A DNA stretch of 64,000 nucleotides from Collybiopsis luxurians FD-317 M1 (lineage: Eukaryota > Basidiomycota > Agaricomycetes > Agaricales > Omphalotaceae), in NCBI GenBank assembly GCA_000827265.1, contig KN834751.1, forward strand, positions 1,164,690 to 1,228,689, written 5' to 3'. The position numbers were made by a program, and so were the translations under genes. The stretch's first letter is position 1, and every line of letters begins with the position of its first letter. The notes beneath the pieces were generated by a model that saw only the letters and a list, made by a program, of their open reading frames with translations, made no database searches and was not told the origin of the DNA. Positions 1 through 11,819 of the stretch are shown piece after piece.

Positions 1-941
1 AAACCGTATCCAGGAACACGAAGGCTAGCCTCGGTCCATGAATTGATCCATTCAAAGGCAGCAGCAGCAAGTGTGTCGAAGTCGGAGTTGTCGATATCGA
101 CATTTGCCACCTTGTGCATACCTTCGGGACGGAAAACTGGGATGATCATGACATTTTTCTTCCAGTCCTTATGAGGCTTCTGCTTCTCAACCTCCTTTAC
201 AAACTCCGCAGCGTTATTGTAACCGAGGTTATAGAGCTGGACCGCGATGGAATCCCGAAGGTCTGACATACGGCTCAGATCGGCAACCACGACAGCCGGA
301 TCGTCATGATCCCGGGCATCCACAATGGCGTTGGCTCCCGCCACACAGCGTATGGCCTCATCCAGGAAGTATTTGAGGCTAGGGACCTCCTGGTTGGTCA
401 AGTACACAAGGTTGGAAAACACGCCATTGTCACCAACTGGGCGGAAGCCGAGAGGCATCTGCGTAATATCCTCCTCCTCGAGGTCTGCCCAATCGATGGA
501 CTGACCCGACATGCGGTTGGCATTTCTCTCATGAGCGAGAATGAAGGTCTTGTTCTTTGTCGGCGTGATATCGATCTCCACGCTCAGGATGCCCCATGTC
601 CTAAACACCCGGTTGATGGCGGCCATGGAGAGGTCCGGAAAGTAGCGACCGCCATGAAGGCCAACATCGCCCCGATGCGGCACGATGATCTTGTCACCCG
701 GCTTCCATGATGATAGAAAATCAGGCTTTGTAAGGGCCGAGATGGCTTGATGCGGCGTCATGTCGGGAGGGAGACGCAGCAACGCATACGCCGCTTCACG
801 TTCCTTGCTGAAGCTCTGGTCATTGTCAATATAGAGACTTGAGACTTTTAAAAAAGATGACGATTTTTGGGCGAGAAGAGGGGTAGCGCAGACCTGATAA
901 AATAAAACAATGAGGGAAGCTGCATAAGATTGAAGAACCAT
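1..941 (-). CDS. Glycerophosphodiester phosphodiesterase-like secreted protein (3' part outside window)
   Basis: An open frame of 313 codons runs without a stop from the ATG at 939-941 to the window edge, so the N-terminus is complete and the C-terminus is missing. Residues 1-24 form a hydrophobic signal peptide (ASLIVLFYQVCATPLLA). The GDPD signature follows: PHRGD with H89 and R90, then VEIDITPTKNKTF with E122 and D124, then LAHE with H137. In GDPD/PLC-like TIM-barrel enzymes these are the metal-binding and catalytic positions, and the family hydrolyses glycerophosphodiesters to glycerol-3-phosphate and an alcohol. The signal peptide suggests a secreted or vacuolar enzyme that scavenges phosphate or choline. 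Substrate is inferred from the family only. No intron is needed in the visible part. The HE pair replaces the more usual HD. Confidence 0.8.
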   Translation of the reverse strand, partial: MVLQSYAASLIVLFYQVCATPLLAQKSSSFLKVSSLYIDNDQSFSKEREAAYALLRLPPDMTPHQAISALTKPDFLSSWKPGDKIIVPHRGDVGLHGGRYFPDLSMAAINRVFRTWGILSVEIDITPTKNKTFILAHERNANRMSGQSIDWADLEEEDITQMPLGFRPVGDNGVFSNLVYLTNQEVPSLKYFLDEAIRCVAGANAIVDARDHDDPAVVVADLSRMSDLRDSIAVQLYNLGYNNAAEFVKEVEKQKPHKDWKKNVMIIPVFRPEGMHKVANVDIDNSDFDTLAAAAFEWINSWTEASLRVPGYG

Positions 942-2031
942 GTCGGAGGATGGAATAGAATGAGATAGAATATGTTTTATATTGGTCGAGTATTAATACA
1001 TACCTGTCTTATCAAAGATGAGGTCCGATGCCGGGACAGCCAGTTTACCACTACCGGTACAATTAAATACTAGTAAGTCCACGTCTTTGTATATAGCTGC
1101 GGGACACATACTCTTAATGCGGGAGTGATGCGCTTGGAGGAGCTGAGTTTGTGATAGTTGGCAACCTTTCTAAGGCTAAGGCGGGAACATGAAGGCCAGC
1201 CGGGGAGGTGGCTATAGCAATCTGCATCTTATACTATTGGGGCAAATCTGGACTAGAAACCTACCGGTCACTCACAACCCCTGCCCATTGGTAGAGTCTT
1301 TCTCGCGAATGAAGAAAGCTTCTACATACATGTAGCTCTGGGTAGTCGTTGTTAATAGGTTGTGAATGGTGCACGATGTATTAAGGAGCGGATTCAAAGA
1401 CTAAACGATGGAGAATTTTCGATCCGGCCTACATAGACTGAGCGTTGAGCAATATTGATTGGAGAAAGGATTTGAGATACGTTACTCCGCAAATTGCGAT
1501 TTGGAATGCAATGGATCTTCGGAAGTTCTTCACAGTGTTGGGGCATTTAATACGTACGCGGACACGCAGTTGGTGTTAACCCAGTGAATGGGAGTGGAAC
1601 TTCTCAGTAGCGTTATTGAAATCTCGGGTGCCTCACACTGCTGGGGTAGGAGTTGCATGCTAAGTATTCAGCGAGGAGATGAGCAAATTATGGTGGTTGG
1701 GCGACGAATCCGCGGGCACGTGTCTCTTACTCTTTTATGAAGACATCTAATAGTAACACGGAAGTCGCACCTCTATTCCATTACATACCGGATAATCTAG
1801 TACGTATACGTATCGTCGTTACAGGAACCAAAAGTCCAAAATCTTCCAGAGTCTAGACTCGGAGAATCTACCATACAATTAAGAGTTAGTGAAGTTCCTT
1901 TCACAGATAGATACAAAAGTTCATGGATAGATACAAAGCGGTATGTCAAGAAATTTTGATCGGTGAATAGATCGCCCCGAACAGTGTTCATCCCGACACG
2001 CACAAGAAGACCAAGAAAAACATTCTCTGGA
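942..2031. other. Intergenic region, no gene seen
   Basis: The stretch lies between the start of the phosphodiesterase-like gene and the stop of the first F-box-like gene, both on the minus strand. No coding frame with splice support was found. It should hold the promoter of the former and the terminator of the latter. I see no clear TATA box or repeat. Confidence 0.5.
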
Positions 2032-3505
2032 TCATATCCAGTGGGTTCGACCGGATCTATCATCAACAAGTCTCCCAACAACACTTCGACTCCCATCTTG
2101 CGGCGACACCTGGACCGTAAACCACCCATTGACTTGCCACCCCGGGACTCGAGGAAACTCTCTTTCGTGAACAAAGAACGCGTGTAGGGACGGGATAGCT
2201 TGCGCAATGCGGGTCGTATACCAGAGCATCCCAGCTTCCGCCATGACAGCTCCGGGCATTTTATAATTCTGGTTAATCGTTGCACGGAGTCGCTTCCATG
2301 GCTTCCGCTTCCCAAACCGAAGGTGAGCGAACGAGTTCCATAAGCCTACCGCTCGGAGCGACGGGAACGTCCGAATCAGGTTGATAAGATCGTCCTGGAT
2401 GGAAAATGAGTTTCGCAGAGGAATATAGATTGTGAAAGCGTACAATTTGATAAGCGAGAAGGCCCATAAATTCGAGAGATAAGACAGAAAGTTTTGGGAA
2501 AGAGGACCTGACGATGGGAAGTATCTGATCCAACGACTTCTTCACAACTATCTTCAACTCAGTGACTACCCACTCCCGGAGGCATCCTTTAGCGGAAGGC
2601 TCACGGCTGATAACAACCTTCGTAAGGTCAAAGGCAGAGCTCAGTTCCTCCTGTTGACGCACTTGTTCCATGAAACGAAGGGTGAACGGTAGTGAAGAAT
2701 TACGATTGAAATAAGATATCGCATCATCCTTGAATCGGATCTTCCTCAAGAGAGGATGGGCAGAGGTGAACTCGGAAAGCCGGGACAAGGTGATAGGATC
2801 TGATAGGCACATCTGCAGGTCTAATTCTCGAAGGCCATTGAATTTCTTCGAACCATATATCACAAACTCCTCTTGCAGTAGATAAGGATAGAAAGAAGTG
2901 AGCTGCGCGACCTGCATGCCCCGGGACATGAGCGGTTCCAGGTGGCGAGGATGAAGTATATCGAAACGGCGAAGCAGGACTTTGGAAAGTTGTAACGAAT
3001 CCACTCTGGGCAGGTTAGAAAGCGAATCAATGACGACAGTCTGGATGTTCTTTTGGTTGTGGATAGCGGTGAAAAGGGCAGCGTCGGTTTCGATATCATA
3101 AAAATGAATCCAACTGAGTCGTTTCAGACGGGGCAGCAATTCGCGGACGATGTCACATCCTTCCTTGTCAACGATCCGGCCTATAGTGAGCGTTCTATGA
3201 ATGAAGATTAGCCAAATTCGAGCGGAACAAAAATTTATTGCACACTTTATAGAGTCCCCAAATTGTGCATTAGAGAGCACTTGATCTCTGAAGCTCCGTA
3301 TACCCTTGAAGTATTTGATTCGTACGTATGCAAAAAGAAATGGCAGACAAATTCGACGCAGCTGGCGGCTGACCATTGAGAACGCACGAATTTCTGCAGT
3401 GGCGTGTTTGAAGTGAATGTCGGGGACCTCACGCTGTACGGGGTCGGGATTGTATGCTAGATATTCCGCAAGAAGGTGAAGGAGTTCCTCAGGTAGCATA
3501 GTCAT
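2032..3505 (-). CDS. F-box-like / leucine-rich protein, tandem paralog A
   Basis: Three exons: 3246-3505, 2444-3194 and 2032-2394, with introns of 51 bp (3195-3245) and 49 bp (2395-2443); 457 residues. The start MTMLPEELL at 3505 is chosen because paralog B begins at the same point (MLPEELLLL); upstream in-frame sequence to 3649 is not conserved. Residues 1-45 (LPEELLHLLAEYLA and then a VSRQLRRICLPFLF segment) look like an F-box, which in SCF ubiquitin ligases binds Skp1. The rest has scattered leucine-rich segments (LRELDLQM, FPKLSVLSLEF). The first intron keeps the frame, so an intron-retained form would still be read through. Exon structure and phases match paralog B exactly. The F-box assignment is moderate; substrate recognition is unknown. 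Confidence 0.75.
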
Positions 3506-3706
3506 GTTGGAAGCAGTACTCTGCTTCGTGGATGGTGGTTCGATTGAGCAGCGAGTCGCCCACACGTGACTTAGGAACCTCAAGGAACGTCGGAGAACGC
3601 AGAAAGAGTACTGAGTAAGGAAGTCCTTCAAAAAAGGCGCAGATGCCAAGCGCCATTAAATTTCCGCCAGCAGAGAAAATGATATATTGAAACTAGGACA
3701 ATTCCA

Positions 3707-5144
3707 CTACAGTTTACACGGACTCCTCTTTCTATCAACTCCAAGTCTCCCAGTCACTCCTCGACAACCATTACTTGGGTCAACTTGTACGGTAAGCCAC
3801 CCACTAGCGGTCCATAGCGGACCCACATGATAATAACCTTCCTCGTGTACAAAGAACGCCTCTATGGATGGAATACTCTGCGCAATGCGCGACGTATACC
3901 AGTTCATTCCTGCTTCGGCGATTTTATTAGCGGATATCCGGGTCTCGGTGATATTTGAGCGTAGCTGTAACCAAGGCTTCTCTTTGCCAAAGTGAAGGTG
4001 GCGGAATAAGCGACGTAAGCCGAGTTTCCGGAGCGACGAGAATTTTTGGAGTAAAATTATGAGGGCGTCCTTGATGAAAAAAAGTTAGTTCTGCAAAGAG
4101 AGAGACATAAAAAACTCACAATATGATACACGGATTCACCGATAAAATCAACAGTCAAGATGAAAAGGTTCGGGAAAGAAGAGTTGACAACGGGAAGAAT
4201 CCGATCCAGCGAATGTTTGACGGTAATCTTCAATTCAGAGACTTGCCAATTATTAGAGGTAGGTTGAGTACGAGTTATGACGACCTTTGTAAGGTAGAGG
4301 GCATCGCTCAAGTCCTCCTCCCGCAGTTTCTCGTCAAAATGAAGAGTAAACTCTATTGTGAGTTTACGACGAAAATAGCACTTCCCAGTTTCGTCTTTGA
4401 ACCTGATCTTCCTCAACAGCGGAGCTAAATTTGGGAAGCCAGGATAAGGTGACAGGAAAATCACCCATGATGAGATCAAGCTCTCTGAGCTCATTGTACC
4501 TCTGCAAACCGAACTCCTCTTGAAGTTTATAAGGTAGGCGGATTGCGATCCTACCCACCCGGATGCCACGAGGTATACGCGACGGCAGACACGTAGGTTG
4601 ACCTATAGTGATATCACAAAGAAGAATTTTGGAAAGATCCAAGTCGGCCCGGGGCAAATCGGATAGCTCTTCGATAACAACTGTCCTAATGTTGTCTTGG
4701 TTGGACAATGCAGTGAAGAGCGCAGCATCAGTTTCAATATAATGGAGATGAACCCATGCGAGCCGTTTGAGACGGGGGAGCAGCCGGCGTAGAATGTCTG
4801 AACCTTCCGTTTCATGGATATGGTCAAAACTGAGCGTTCTACGATACACATTAGGAGAAATTCGAAAGCTGACAGCAATACACTTACTTTATAGAGTAAG
4901 CAAACCCTGGATTAGCCAAACATTGATCTCTAAAGCTTCTCATCCCGGAGAGTTTATCGACTAGCACGTATGCGAAAAGAAATGGCATACAAATCCGGCG
5001 CATACGGTGGGATACTAATGAGAGCGAGCGAATTTCTTCAGTAGTATGTCGATAGTGAAATTCAGGCAGTTCATGCTCCACGAAATCAGGTTTATGTACC
5101 GCTAAGTGTTCGACGATAAGGAGTAGGAGTTCTTCAGGTAGCAT
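3707..5144 (-). pseudogene. F-box-like tandem paralog B, frameshifted
   Basis: Three exons align with paralog A: 4888-5144, 4120-4838 and 3707-4069, with introns 4839-4887 (49 bp) and 4070-4119 (50 bp). The N-terminal F-box-like segment MLPEELLLLIVEHLA and the C-terminal exon are well preserved. In exon 2, near 4425, eight bases present in A are missing, between LSWLPKF and LLRKIRFKDE. This throws the frame, which ends after another 20 or so codons; the downstream frame resumes as LLRKIRFKDE. Exon lengths confirm it: 257+719 is one base out of phase, and adding eight restores it. The copy is either a recent pseudogene or a sequencing or assembly error. Splice sites are otherwise intact. Confidence 0.7.
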
Positions 5145-5348
5145 GATGGTAGTACCAGATAGGGGTCCAAATTATCAGTTTTCTTCGCTATCACGTGGCC
5201 AAAGGAAACGACGCGGAAGACGATATAAAATCTTAAAAACTCTCTGGTGTTCATGTCGAACCATATATATCAATAAACATACCTATTACCCGGACCACAT
5301 TTTCATAGTAAGCACTACGACGAACGGACAGCTACATTCCTAGAATAT

Positions 5349-6792
5349 TTAATCCATTCCAGCAATATCCGTACTCGTCCCATCCCAGAAATTCTTCACC
5401 GAATACCCCCAAATATACGCATTATCCGACTTATCCTCGAAAACAATCGTACTATTATTATCATGGAACGACGCCGAGGTAGAGTTGGCTGAAGACTTGT
5501 TCGATACACACATGTATGGAACGCAAGCTGCGGAAGAGTTTTGTGAAGCTTTGAAAGAGGAGTAGGCGCTTTTGGAGGAGAATTGAAGGGATACTTTGGG
5601 GCGAAAGACCTGGGTGAACAAAGTTGGCATGAGAGGTGAAAAAGAGTCAAGGAAGAGTTCGACTCACCACGAGAGCTTCGGCATTATAAAACGCCGCGGG
5701 CCCAGGTTTCTTAGCAGTTCCAAAATACTTTTGGAACACCGGTGCACCCTTCTTTGCTAGATCATCCGCAGGCTTATACAAAGCACTCGCAGACTTCCAA
5801 TCATCAAACCATCCACGCGTGACTTCCATCTTCGCCGCAGACTCCAGCGTTATAATAGCTTTCGCAAACGAAGCCGAACTGCTATTCTGCGAACTATGAG
5901 ACTGGGAAGTACCGTTCTGAGACCCGGTTCCCCAGAGGATGGTTTGAGTCTGGTTATCCGATGAAGAAGACTTGGACGTGCTCGAGCTAGACGAGGAGCT
6001 GTCGTATGAGAATGGTGCGAGACCGATCCCTTGAGCCCAGGCGCTGACGGTTCCATTCATAACTTGAATATTGTACGAAGGAACGATCTTTCCATCGACC
6101 TGCATCGTCATACCAGGAGTCGCGGTTTTACTGGAACCAGTAAGGTACGAAACAGTCTCCATTGCCGAGGAGAATATGAACATATCGTCCCCGTAATATT
6201 CATTCGCAGCTGAATTGTACGAGTTTGTAGCGCTCTCGCATTCCAGGTGAGCTTCCATGTAGGGAGCGTATTGGGTTTGAGCCCACTGTAGAAGGCCTGG
6301 GTCCGAGACTGACGACACAGGCTTTCCTTCCAGACCGATGTATATTTGCAGAGCGGAAGTGAGCGCCTGGACAAGCTGCGGTCCACACGACTGAGCCTGC
6401 TGTTTCATTGCATCGTCGAGCTCCTTTTGAGAGGTCTTGTTGGTGCCCATGGTCTTACCCAACTCTTGGACAAAGTTGATATACTCGGTCGAGAAATAGG
6501 TAAGACCAGCTCCTGGAGCCGCCTTGGAGATATCGGCATTTAGGAATGCACCGTTACTTGTGGTACTGGCGCCGTTAACAGAAGCAGCTCCGGTGCCCAT
6601 ATTGATTGTAGTCCAATCTTCCAGGGCGTAAAAGTGACTACCGTCGCTGTTTACCTCGGCCAAGAGGGCGGATATCGCGTCCTGCATGAAGTTCTGGGCA
6701 GTCACGGAACTTGTGTCGCGGGGAACAGGCATCGCGGTCGCAACCCCGGCAAGGAGTGCGACCACAACTGTAGGGATAGATTTGACGGGCAT
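5349..6792 (-). CDS. Secreted Ser-rich protein of unknown function (gene C)
   Basis: Two exons, 5668-6792 and 5349-5609, with a 58-bp intron (5610-5667, GTGAGT...CAG), give 461 residues. The N-terminus MPVKSIPTVVVALLAGVATA is a signal peptide, followed by a possible propeptide MPVPRD. A serine-rich linker (DSSSSSSSTSKSSSSD) lies near residue 265, and several N-x-S/T sites are present. The C-terminus has FKASQNSSAACVPYMC, with cysteines that could pair. It is divergent in position and partly similar in layout to gene D (KYFG motif near the C-terminus, Ser/Thr-rich middle), so the two may be old paralogs. I do not recognise the family. A decayed copy of its 3' end lies at 20.03-20.22 kb. Confidence 0.75.
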
Positions 6793-7783
6793 AGGCTACA
6801 GAGGTGAGGCAGTGCGAAGCTTCGGGGGAAGGACAGAGAAAAACGACCAGCGCTTTCTGTAGGAGGAGGAGGGGCGTCCAGCGTAAGGAGATACACAGTG
6901 GAGCGAGGCCAGTTATATACAAGCCCAAATAAGTTGGTAAAGTATTGTTGCATCACTTCCCAACGGTAAGAACAGAAGGACACGTCTAGTCGAAACTTTG
7001 CCAAGCTCACATGAAATCTATTCATCTCGGATGGAAACACCGGTGAAAAGCAGTAGCCCAATGCCCATTTGGACAGATAGCTTCAGACGGTCATAATACT
7101 GTTTGGAAACCGGATAACGCCATCACGGCCAACTATATTTTGGCTGTACTAGAGTATTGGCATGTGCGGGACAGTGCAGCTAATTCCGAAGTAAAAAAGT
7201 CGGCACGTTTACATATATCTGAAATGGGCTCTACACGTACGGAACAATCCAGGGGGCACCAGCTGAGGTCTTTGCAAAAAGATTGTGGGTCCGGAACGGC
7301 TTGAAAAAACGAATTTGAGATGGATACGAAAAGTCGGTGCACACAACGACGGGCGAGGCAGAATCACGATTTCTGGCTTAAGGGCAGGAAAGGGGAAAAA
7401 GAGAATATTATTCTATATTATCTACGCGTCCTGTTCGAATTCCTCTCGGGATGATGGACAAAAGTTAAGGTGGTGGAGGAAAGGCAACAGTTCTGACGCC
7501 GTATTTGCCGGGCGTTTGAGCTCGCTTGCCGGGTTTACCTTGCACTGCTACTTCCATGTTCCAACCTTTCCATAGCCAGTGCTAGCTCACTCCCAAGCAG
7601 ATAAACTCTTTACAACTTCCGGTGATGACGGGGGGCTCATGTTTCAAACACAAGTTAAACGTTAAACTATAAAGGTAGAATGACCACATAGAACCGAACT
7701 TTTCAGCTCTCTCTTTTCGCGACGCACAACGGCAGGTCCATTGTCAACGTTTCTGAGCTCCTTCGGCTGGTCCGACAGTATCT
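6793..7783. promoter_or_regulatory. Divergent promoter region between genes C and D
   Basis: The 991-bp region separates two divergently transcribed genes. A TATA-like TATATAA on the minus strand (6913-6919) lies about 125 bp upstream of the gene C start, and TATAAA at 7668-7673 lies about 110 bp upstream of the gene D start. The symmetry makes a shared bidirectional promoter plausible. Part of the region (about 7150-7470) has a diverged second copy at about 15720-15990. Confidence 0.45.
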
Positions 7784-9932
7784 ATGGCTAGGAATTTCGG
7801 TATTATTTGGACGGCTTACCTTGTTCTTTGCTGGATTCAACTCAACAACGCTGCTCCGTTGATTCATCGACAACTTCCCAATATTCCAGTTTTGTCGGCC
7901 AGGGATAATACTACTACTGCAAATTCGACTTCAAACAGTAGTAATTCTACCGCCTCTCTGACACCTACGATTCGAGACAATGTAGAGACCATGCTCAAGC
8001 TAGTTGGTCCTGATGCCCAATCTCGTTTCATCAGCCTTAACCGCCCTACAACGTTCGGTACGGACGACCCCGTACAGTCCAACCGCGATCTCAGCGCCTT
8101 TGTCGACCGTGCGTTTGTTTCCACCCCTCAATCTCAATACAACGGCCAAGGCTGGGTGGAAACGTACCAGGCCTGTCTCCTCGAAGTAGCCGACACCCTC
8201 CCCAATCTGGACAAACAGACGAAAGTTATTGATGGCTACTTTGAGACGATGGACAGCCTCTCTACCGTGCAAGCCAAACTCGTGGCCGCGTATAGGGTTG
8301 CGAAGAACGAGTCTACGACGAATATTGGAGTGAAGCTTGCTTCGGGACGCTTAGTCAATGCGTTGACTATGGGCACTATCGATAAGTGGGCAGCTTCGGT
8401 ATTTAACGGTACGAGTGGTGGACAAAGTCATTCCAATTTTACGGCGAAGGACTACAAACAATATCTCAGTCTAAACGCATCTTACACAAACATGTTGGAC
8501 AAATATGACAAGCTTGAGACTGCGAATAAGGTAACGTCTTATTCAATTCCTCAACTCTTGATTATACCGACACTAGTTTTTGCAGATCGCATCGCAAGGC
8601 AACATGCTCCAGAAACTAATGCCAAAATCTCCCGCCATCTTCAACCTCTCCATGATCACCGCTGGCAATCCATCCTCCCCTTCTCTCGCCCAATACTCTG
8701 CCGCGTGGTCCGCTACGATCATCAACAGCGCTTCCGTTTCCGTTTCGAATGCCCAGGAGGTCAGTGATAATCTGAACGACGGGTTTCAGGATGCTACGAA
8801 CAACAACACCAGCTATGCTTCTAGTATCAATGATGAAGCGCCCCCATCCACGAGCGCTCCGGCTAACGCCACTGCCACTTCTTCAGGCTCGTCATCCGCC
8901 ACTCCTACCATCTCTACCAATTCGCAGTCGCAATCCCATGCCATGTCCGGTACCCCGATTTCTTCGACAGCAACTGCGACAGCGACAGCTACCGGTTCTG
9001 CTCGAAGATCCAGGATCAATCGAGCTCGCAGGGTCCAGCCTCGATTTCGGTTATCTCGCAGAGGGAAGAGTGCATCCAGTGCCCTCTTACTCGCCGCCAG
9101 CAGCGGCAACAGCACCACCGCCTACGGAACCGGATCCACCGCAAACGGAAATGCCCCAGTCGATTTCGATACCGGCAGTCGCAAGTCGTTTGCTGGCAAG
9201 AAAATGACCGCAGGAGCAGAGGCGGCTGTAGCTGCAGCTGCACCTGCAAAGTGGGCTGCCCTTCCTCCCAATCAAAACGACACTTCTCTCAAAAATGTCA
9301 CATTTACTCCCCTTGCAGGTTCGGCTTCAGAAAGCTCCAGCTCGTTCTCCGGTTCTGCTACCTCCTTTACCGGCTCAGCCTCTGTGGCCTCTGCAGCAAA
9401 TAGTAATCCCGATCCGTTATCGGGTGTACCTGACATCCCTCTCCAAACCACCTCTTCCCTCTTTCTTATGAGCTTACAAGAAGGCGCGTGGTCGAACGAC
9501 CGTACGGAGTTTATTCCCTTTATCGCGGAACACCATCCGGATATTTATACAAAGTATTTCGGTTCTGGTCGTTCCAACGGTACTTCAGACGATGATGGGG
9601 ATGGAGATGAGAATGGAATGTTGGCCAAACGATGGACACATATTATCTTGCTGTCGACGTTCAAAGCGAATTCGACGGAATTGGAGACGTGTGATATTGT
9701 CGGGATGGTGTGGGATTGGGTGCCTGGGTTGACTGCGCCGACGACAACGAAGAAGACGACTACTATCGCCACCCCTAAGGCTGGTACCAACGCCACCGCG
9801 ACGGGGTCTCCTGGATCCGGATCTGGTAATAAGCTAGCGAACCCGAACTTGACACACGCTAATAAGAGCAGTAATCCGAATCCAGGTCTGGTTCAGGATA
9901 ACACTACGTCCACGAAGAATGTACGAGACTAG
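7784..9932 (+). CDS. Secreted Ser/Thr/Ala-rich protein of unknown function (gene D)
   Basis: Two exons, 7784-8530 and 8586-9932, with a 55-bp intron (GTAACG...TTTTTGCAG), give 697 residues. The N-terminus (MARNFGIIWTAYLVLCWIQL then NNAAP) is a signal peptide. Residues about 60-290 look helical. The middle (about 320-540) is low complexity: a TATATATATG run, Ser/Thr/Ala stretches and a basic RRSRINRARR patch that could be a processing site. The C-terminal part has WSNDRTEFIPFIAEHH and KYFGSG, and the tail is Asn/Thr-rich, so heavy glycosylation is likely. Function unknown. A decayed copy of the 3' part is at 20.24-21.0 kb and a short one at about 10.2 kb. Further hidden introns in the low-complexity part cannot be excluded. 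Confidence 0.7.
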
Positions 9933-9959
9933 GCTTTGGGGGGCAGGCGGGGGGTTCTC

Positions 9960-10726
9960 CCAGGTTGGGAGATCATGCTTTTCCTCAGCTTGTGGATGTC
10001 GGTTCGCTGGGCTGACGAAGTCCTTCGGAAGCTTCGCATTGAATCTAGATGAACGTCTGCATAAGTACCTCAATACTTCGATTCATCTCAATTAAGGATA
10101 CTGTAGATTTGCGCTCAAACCAGAGGCGCTGAGCCTTACCATACATACATCCATTGAAATTGGATATGTTTTTTCAAAGCTTGAGATCTGGATCTTCAAT
10201 TCAAAGCGAATTCGACGGAATTGGAGACATGTATTAATATTGTCGGGATGCTGTGGGATTGGGTGCTTGGGTTGACTGCGCCGACGACGAACACAATCAC
10301 AAGATTCGCGGCAAACTACCTGATGTTACTGGCTGATCTGTCGATTGGGATCATCCGTTGATTCAGAGATGTTGCTAGTTAGTTATAACGCGGTGTGGTC
10401 TTGCTTAGGAACTGCCGGAAGCAATGGGGATCGTATCTAAGTACATCAGCGATAAACTACGATCATCATGTAACTAGGTTATTGTACTTACTGGGAAGAA
10501 AGATTACACGGGATAAGAATATATAAATATGGACTGCCGGGAGCACCCAGTTTGTTCCCTTCCGTCATCATGACTGACCAGTTTATATTGAACAACTTCA
10601 GCAGGTGAGATTATACGTCAGGTTGAGTGAATTGTCAGGATGCTGATCGAGTCCTCCCCAAAGCAGCCCCACTTTAGCCAGGGATTGACGTTAAATGAAA
10701 GTGGGTGGGAGTGATGGTTGATTGGA
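9960..10726 (+). repeat. Duplicated block, copy 1 (copy 2 at about 21170-22110)
   Basis: Sequence downstream of gene D matches 21170-22110 in order, with many substitutions and small gaps. The last part (about 10545-10720) begins with an ATG at 10569 reading MTDQFILNNFSR and a GTGAGA donor. The same short exon and donor position occur at 21977, just before the intact NLR. The block therefore seems to hold the promoter and first-exon remnant of a lost NLR-type gene; beyond about 10720 the similarity stops. Confidence 0.6.
10195..10294 (+). pseudogene. Short duplicate of the gene D 3' coding segment
   Basis: About 95 bases repeat the gene D coding sequence of about 9655-9750 (TTCAAAGCGAATTCGACGGA and the following GGGATTGGGTG segment), with a small insertion and several substitutions. 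There is no open frame of its own, so it is a fragment left by duplication. Confidence 0.75.
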
Positions 10727-11819
10727 TAGCCTTTTGGGATAGCCGAAAAATGTGATTTCCTAAGCGAGATTCTCAGGTGTTCGCTCCTTACCGCCATTCT
10801 CTCTCAATTTGTTGCAACAAAACGGCTTCTGTACATATCTTGTACCCCTTCTGTGTACCTAAAAATATCTTATCAAGATCCAGTCCTTTGCATCAAAATC
10901 CTGCTGTCGAAATTTCATGCCCTGAATCAACGAATATTTCCTCCAAATGCTTCCAAAGTCTCCACCAATAGCTCAATGACCATAAGGCCAAACTTGATGG
11001 AACTTGAGGAGTGTTTTTGAATACAGTAGGGTGTATGCTCCAGATCCCTTGGAGGTTTTTTGCAAATATTTTGCCGCCTCAATACTGCTTGGAAAAGGGA
11101 AGAATTTGGGGAGGTGCAGGATTGGCAGGAACTGTGGTCTCGGCTTACTCATTGCAAGACATTCAGGTATGTTGTGCATGCCTTTTTGTTTGCAGGTACA
11201 TCTTTTCTGACTGCCACTTCCCATCTTCAGAGCTAGAGCCTGTCATTTTTTTGCAATGTGACTTCACTGGATCCAGCTGCTATGCTATACATTCCTATCC
11301 CCCCATGCCCTCCAAATCAATATCTAATGTTTATTCTGCACTCATTGGTCTCTGGCACTTTTCTTTGGAACAGCAGAAGATATAAAATCTGTTGGAATTT
11401 CTCAAGAGGCAGTCAACTACTAATCCCAATTTCATGTTACAATTAGATTTATCAATGTACTTACTGCAATATAATCTTCCCCTCCATACATCAGAGATTT
11501 AAAAGCTTACAAACGGAAGGAAATAGAGCTTAGAATGGCTTGCCGTTGCTCAGAATAATGAGCAGAGGTCCAAAAATTGGTTAATTCCCACGCTAGCTGG
11601 GATCCCGGTGTTCTGCAATTCTGGACCCCCTTCCGTAAAATATTTACTCAACAGCCAGGTCGCATTCAAAAAAGACCAGAGTGGACTTAAAATGTGTGTA
11701 GCACCCTAGGCCACATGTGAGCAACCTTACTTGACCACTTGGGCCCATGTTTATCGCACATGGACTCAAAAACCCTTAGGTGGCCATGTAAGCAGTCGCT
11801 GATAGTACTAGAGCGAAAG
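10727..11819. other. Intergenic region, no supported gene
   Basis: AT-rich stretch. A 124-codon frame at 11011-11385 has no recognisable domain and odd composition, so it is not called. No repeat match to other parts of the window was noticed. Confidence 0.4.

Noticed and set aside
306..710. Plus-strand frame of 134 codons at the left edge
   Set aside because: It lies antisense to the phosphodiesterase-like frame, which has a signal peptide and catalytic motifs.
11011..11385. 124-codon frame as a gene
   Set aside because: No domain, no signal peptide and no conserved copy; hydrophobic residues are scattered.
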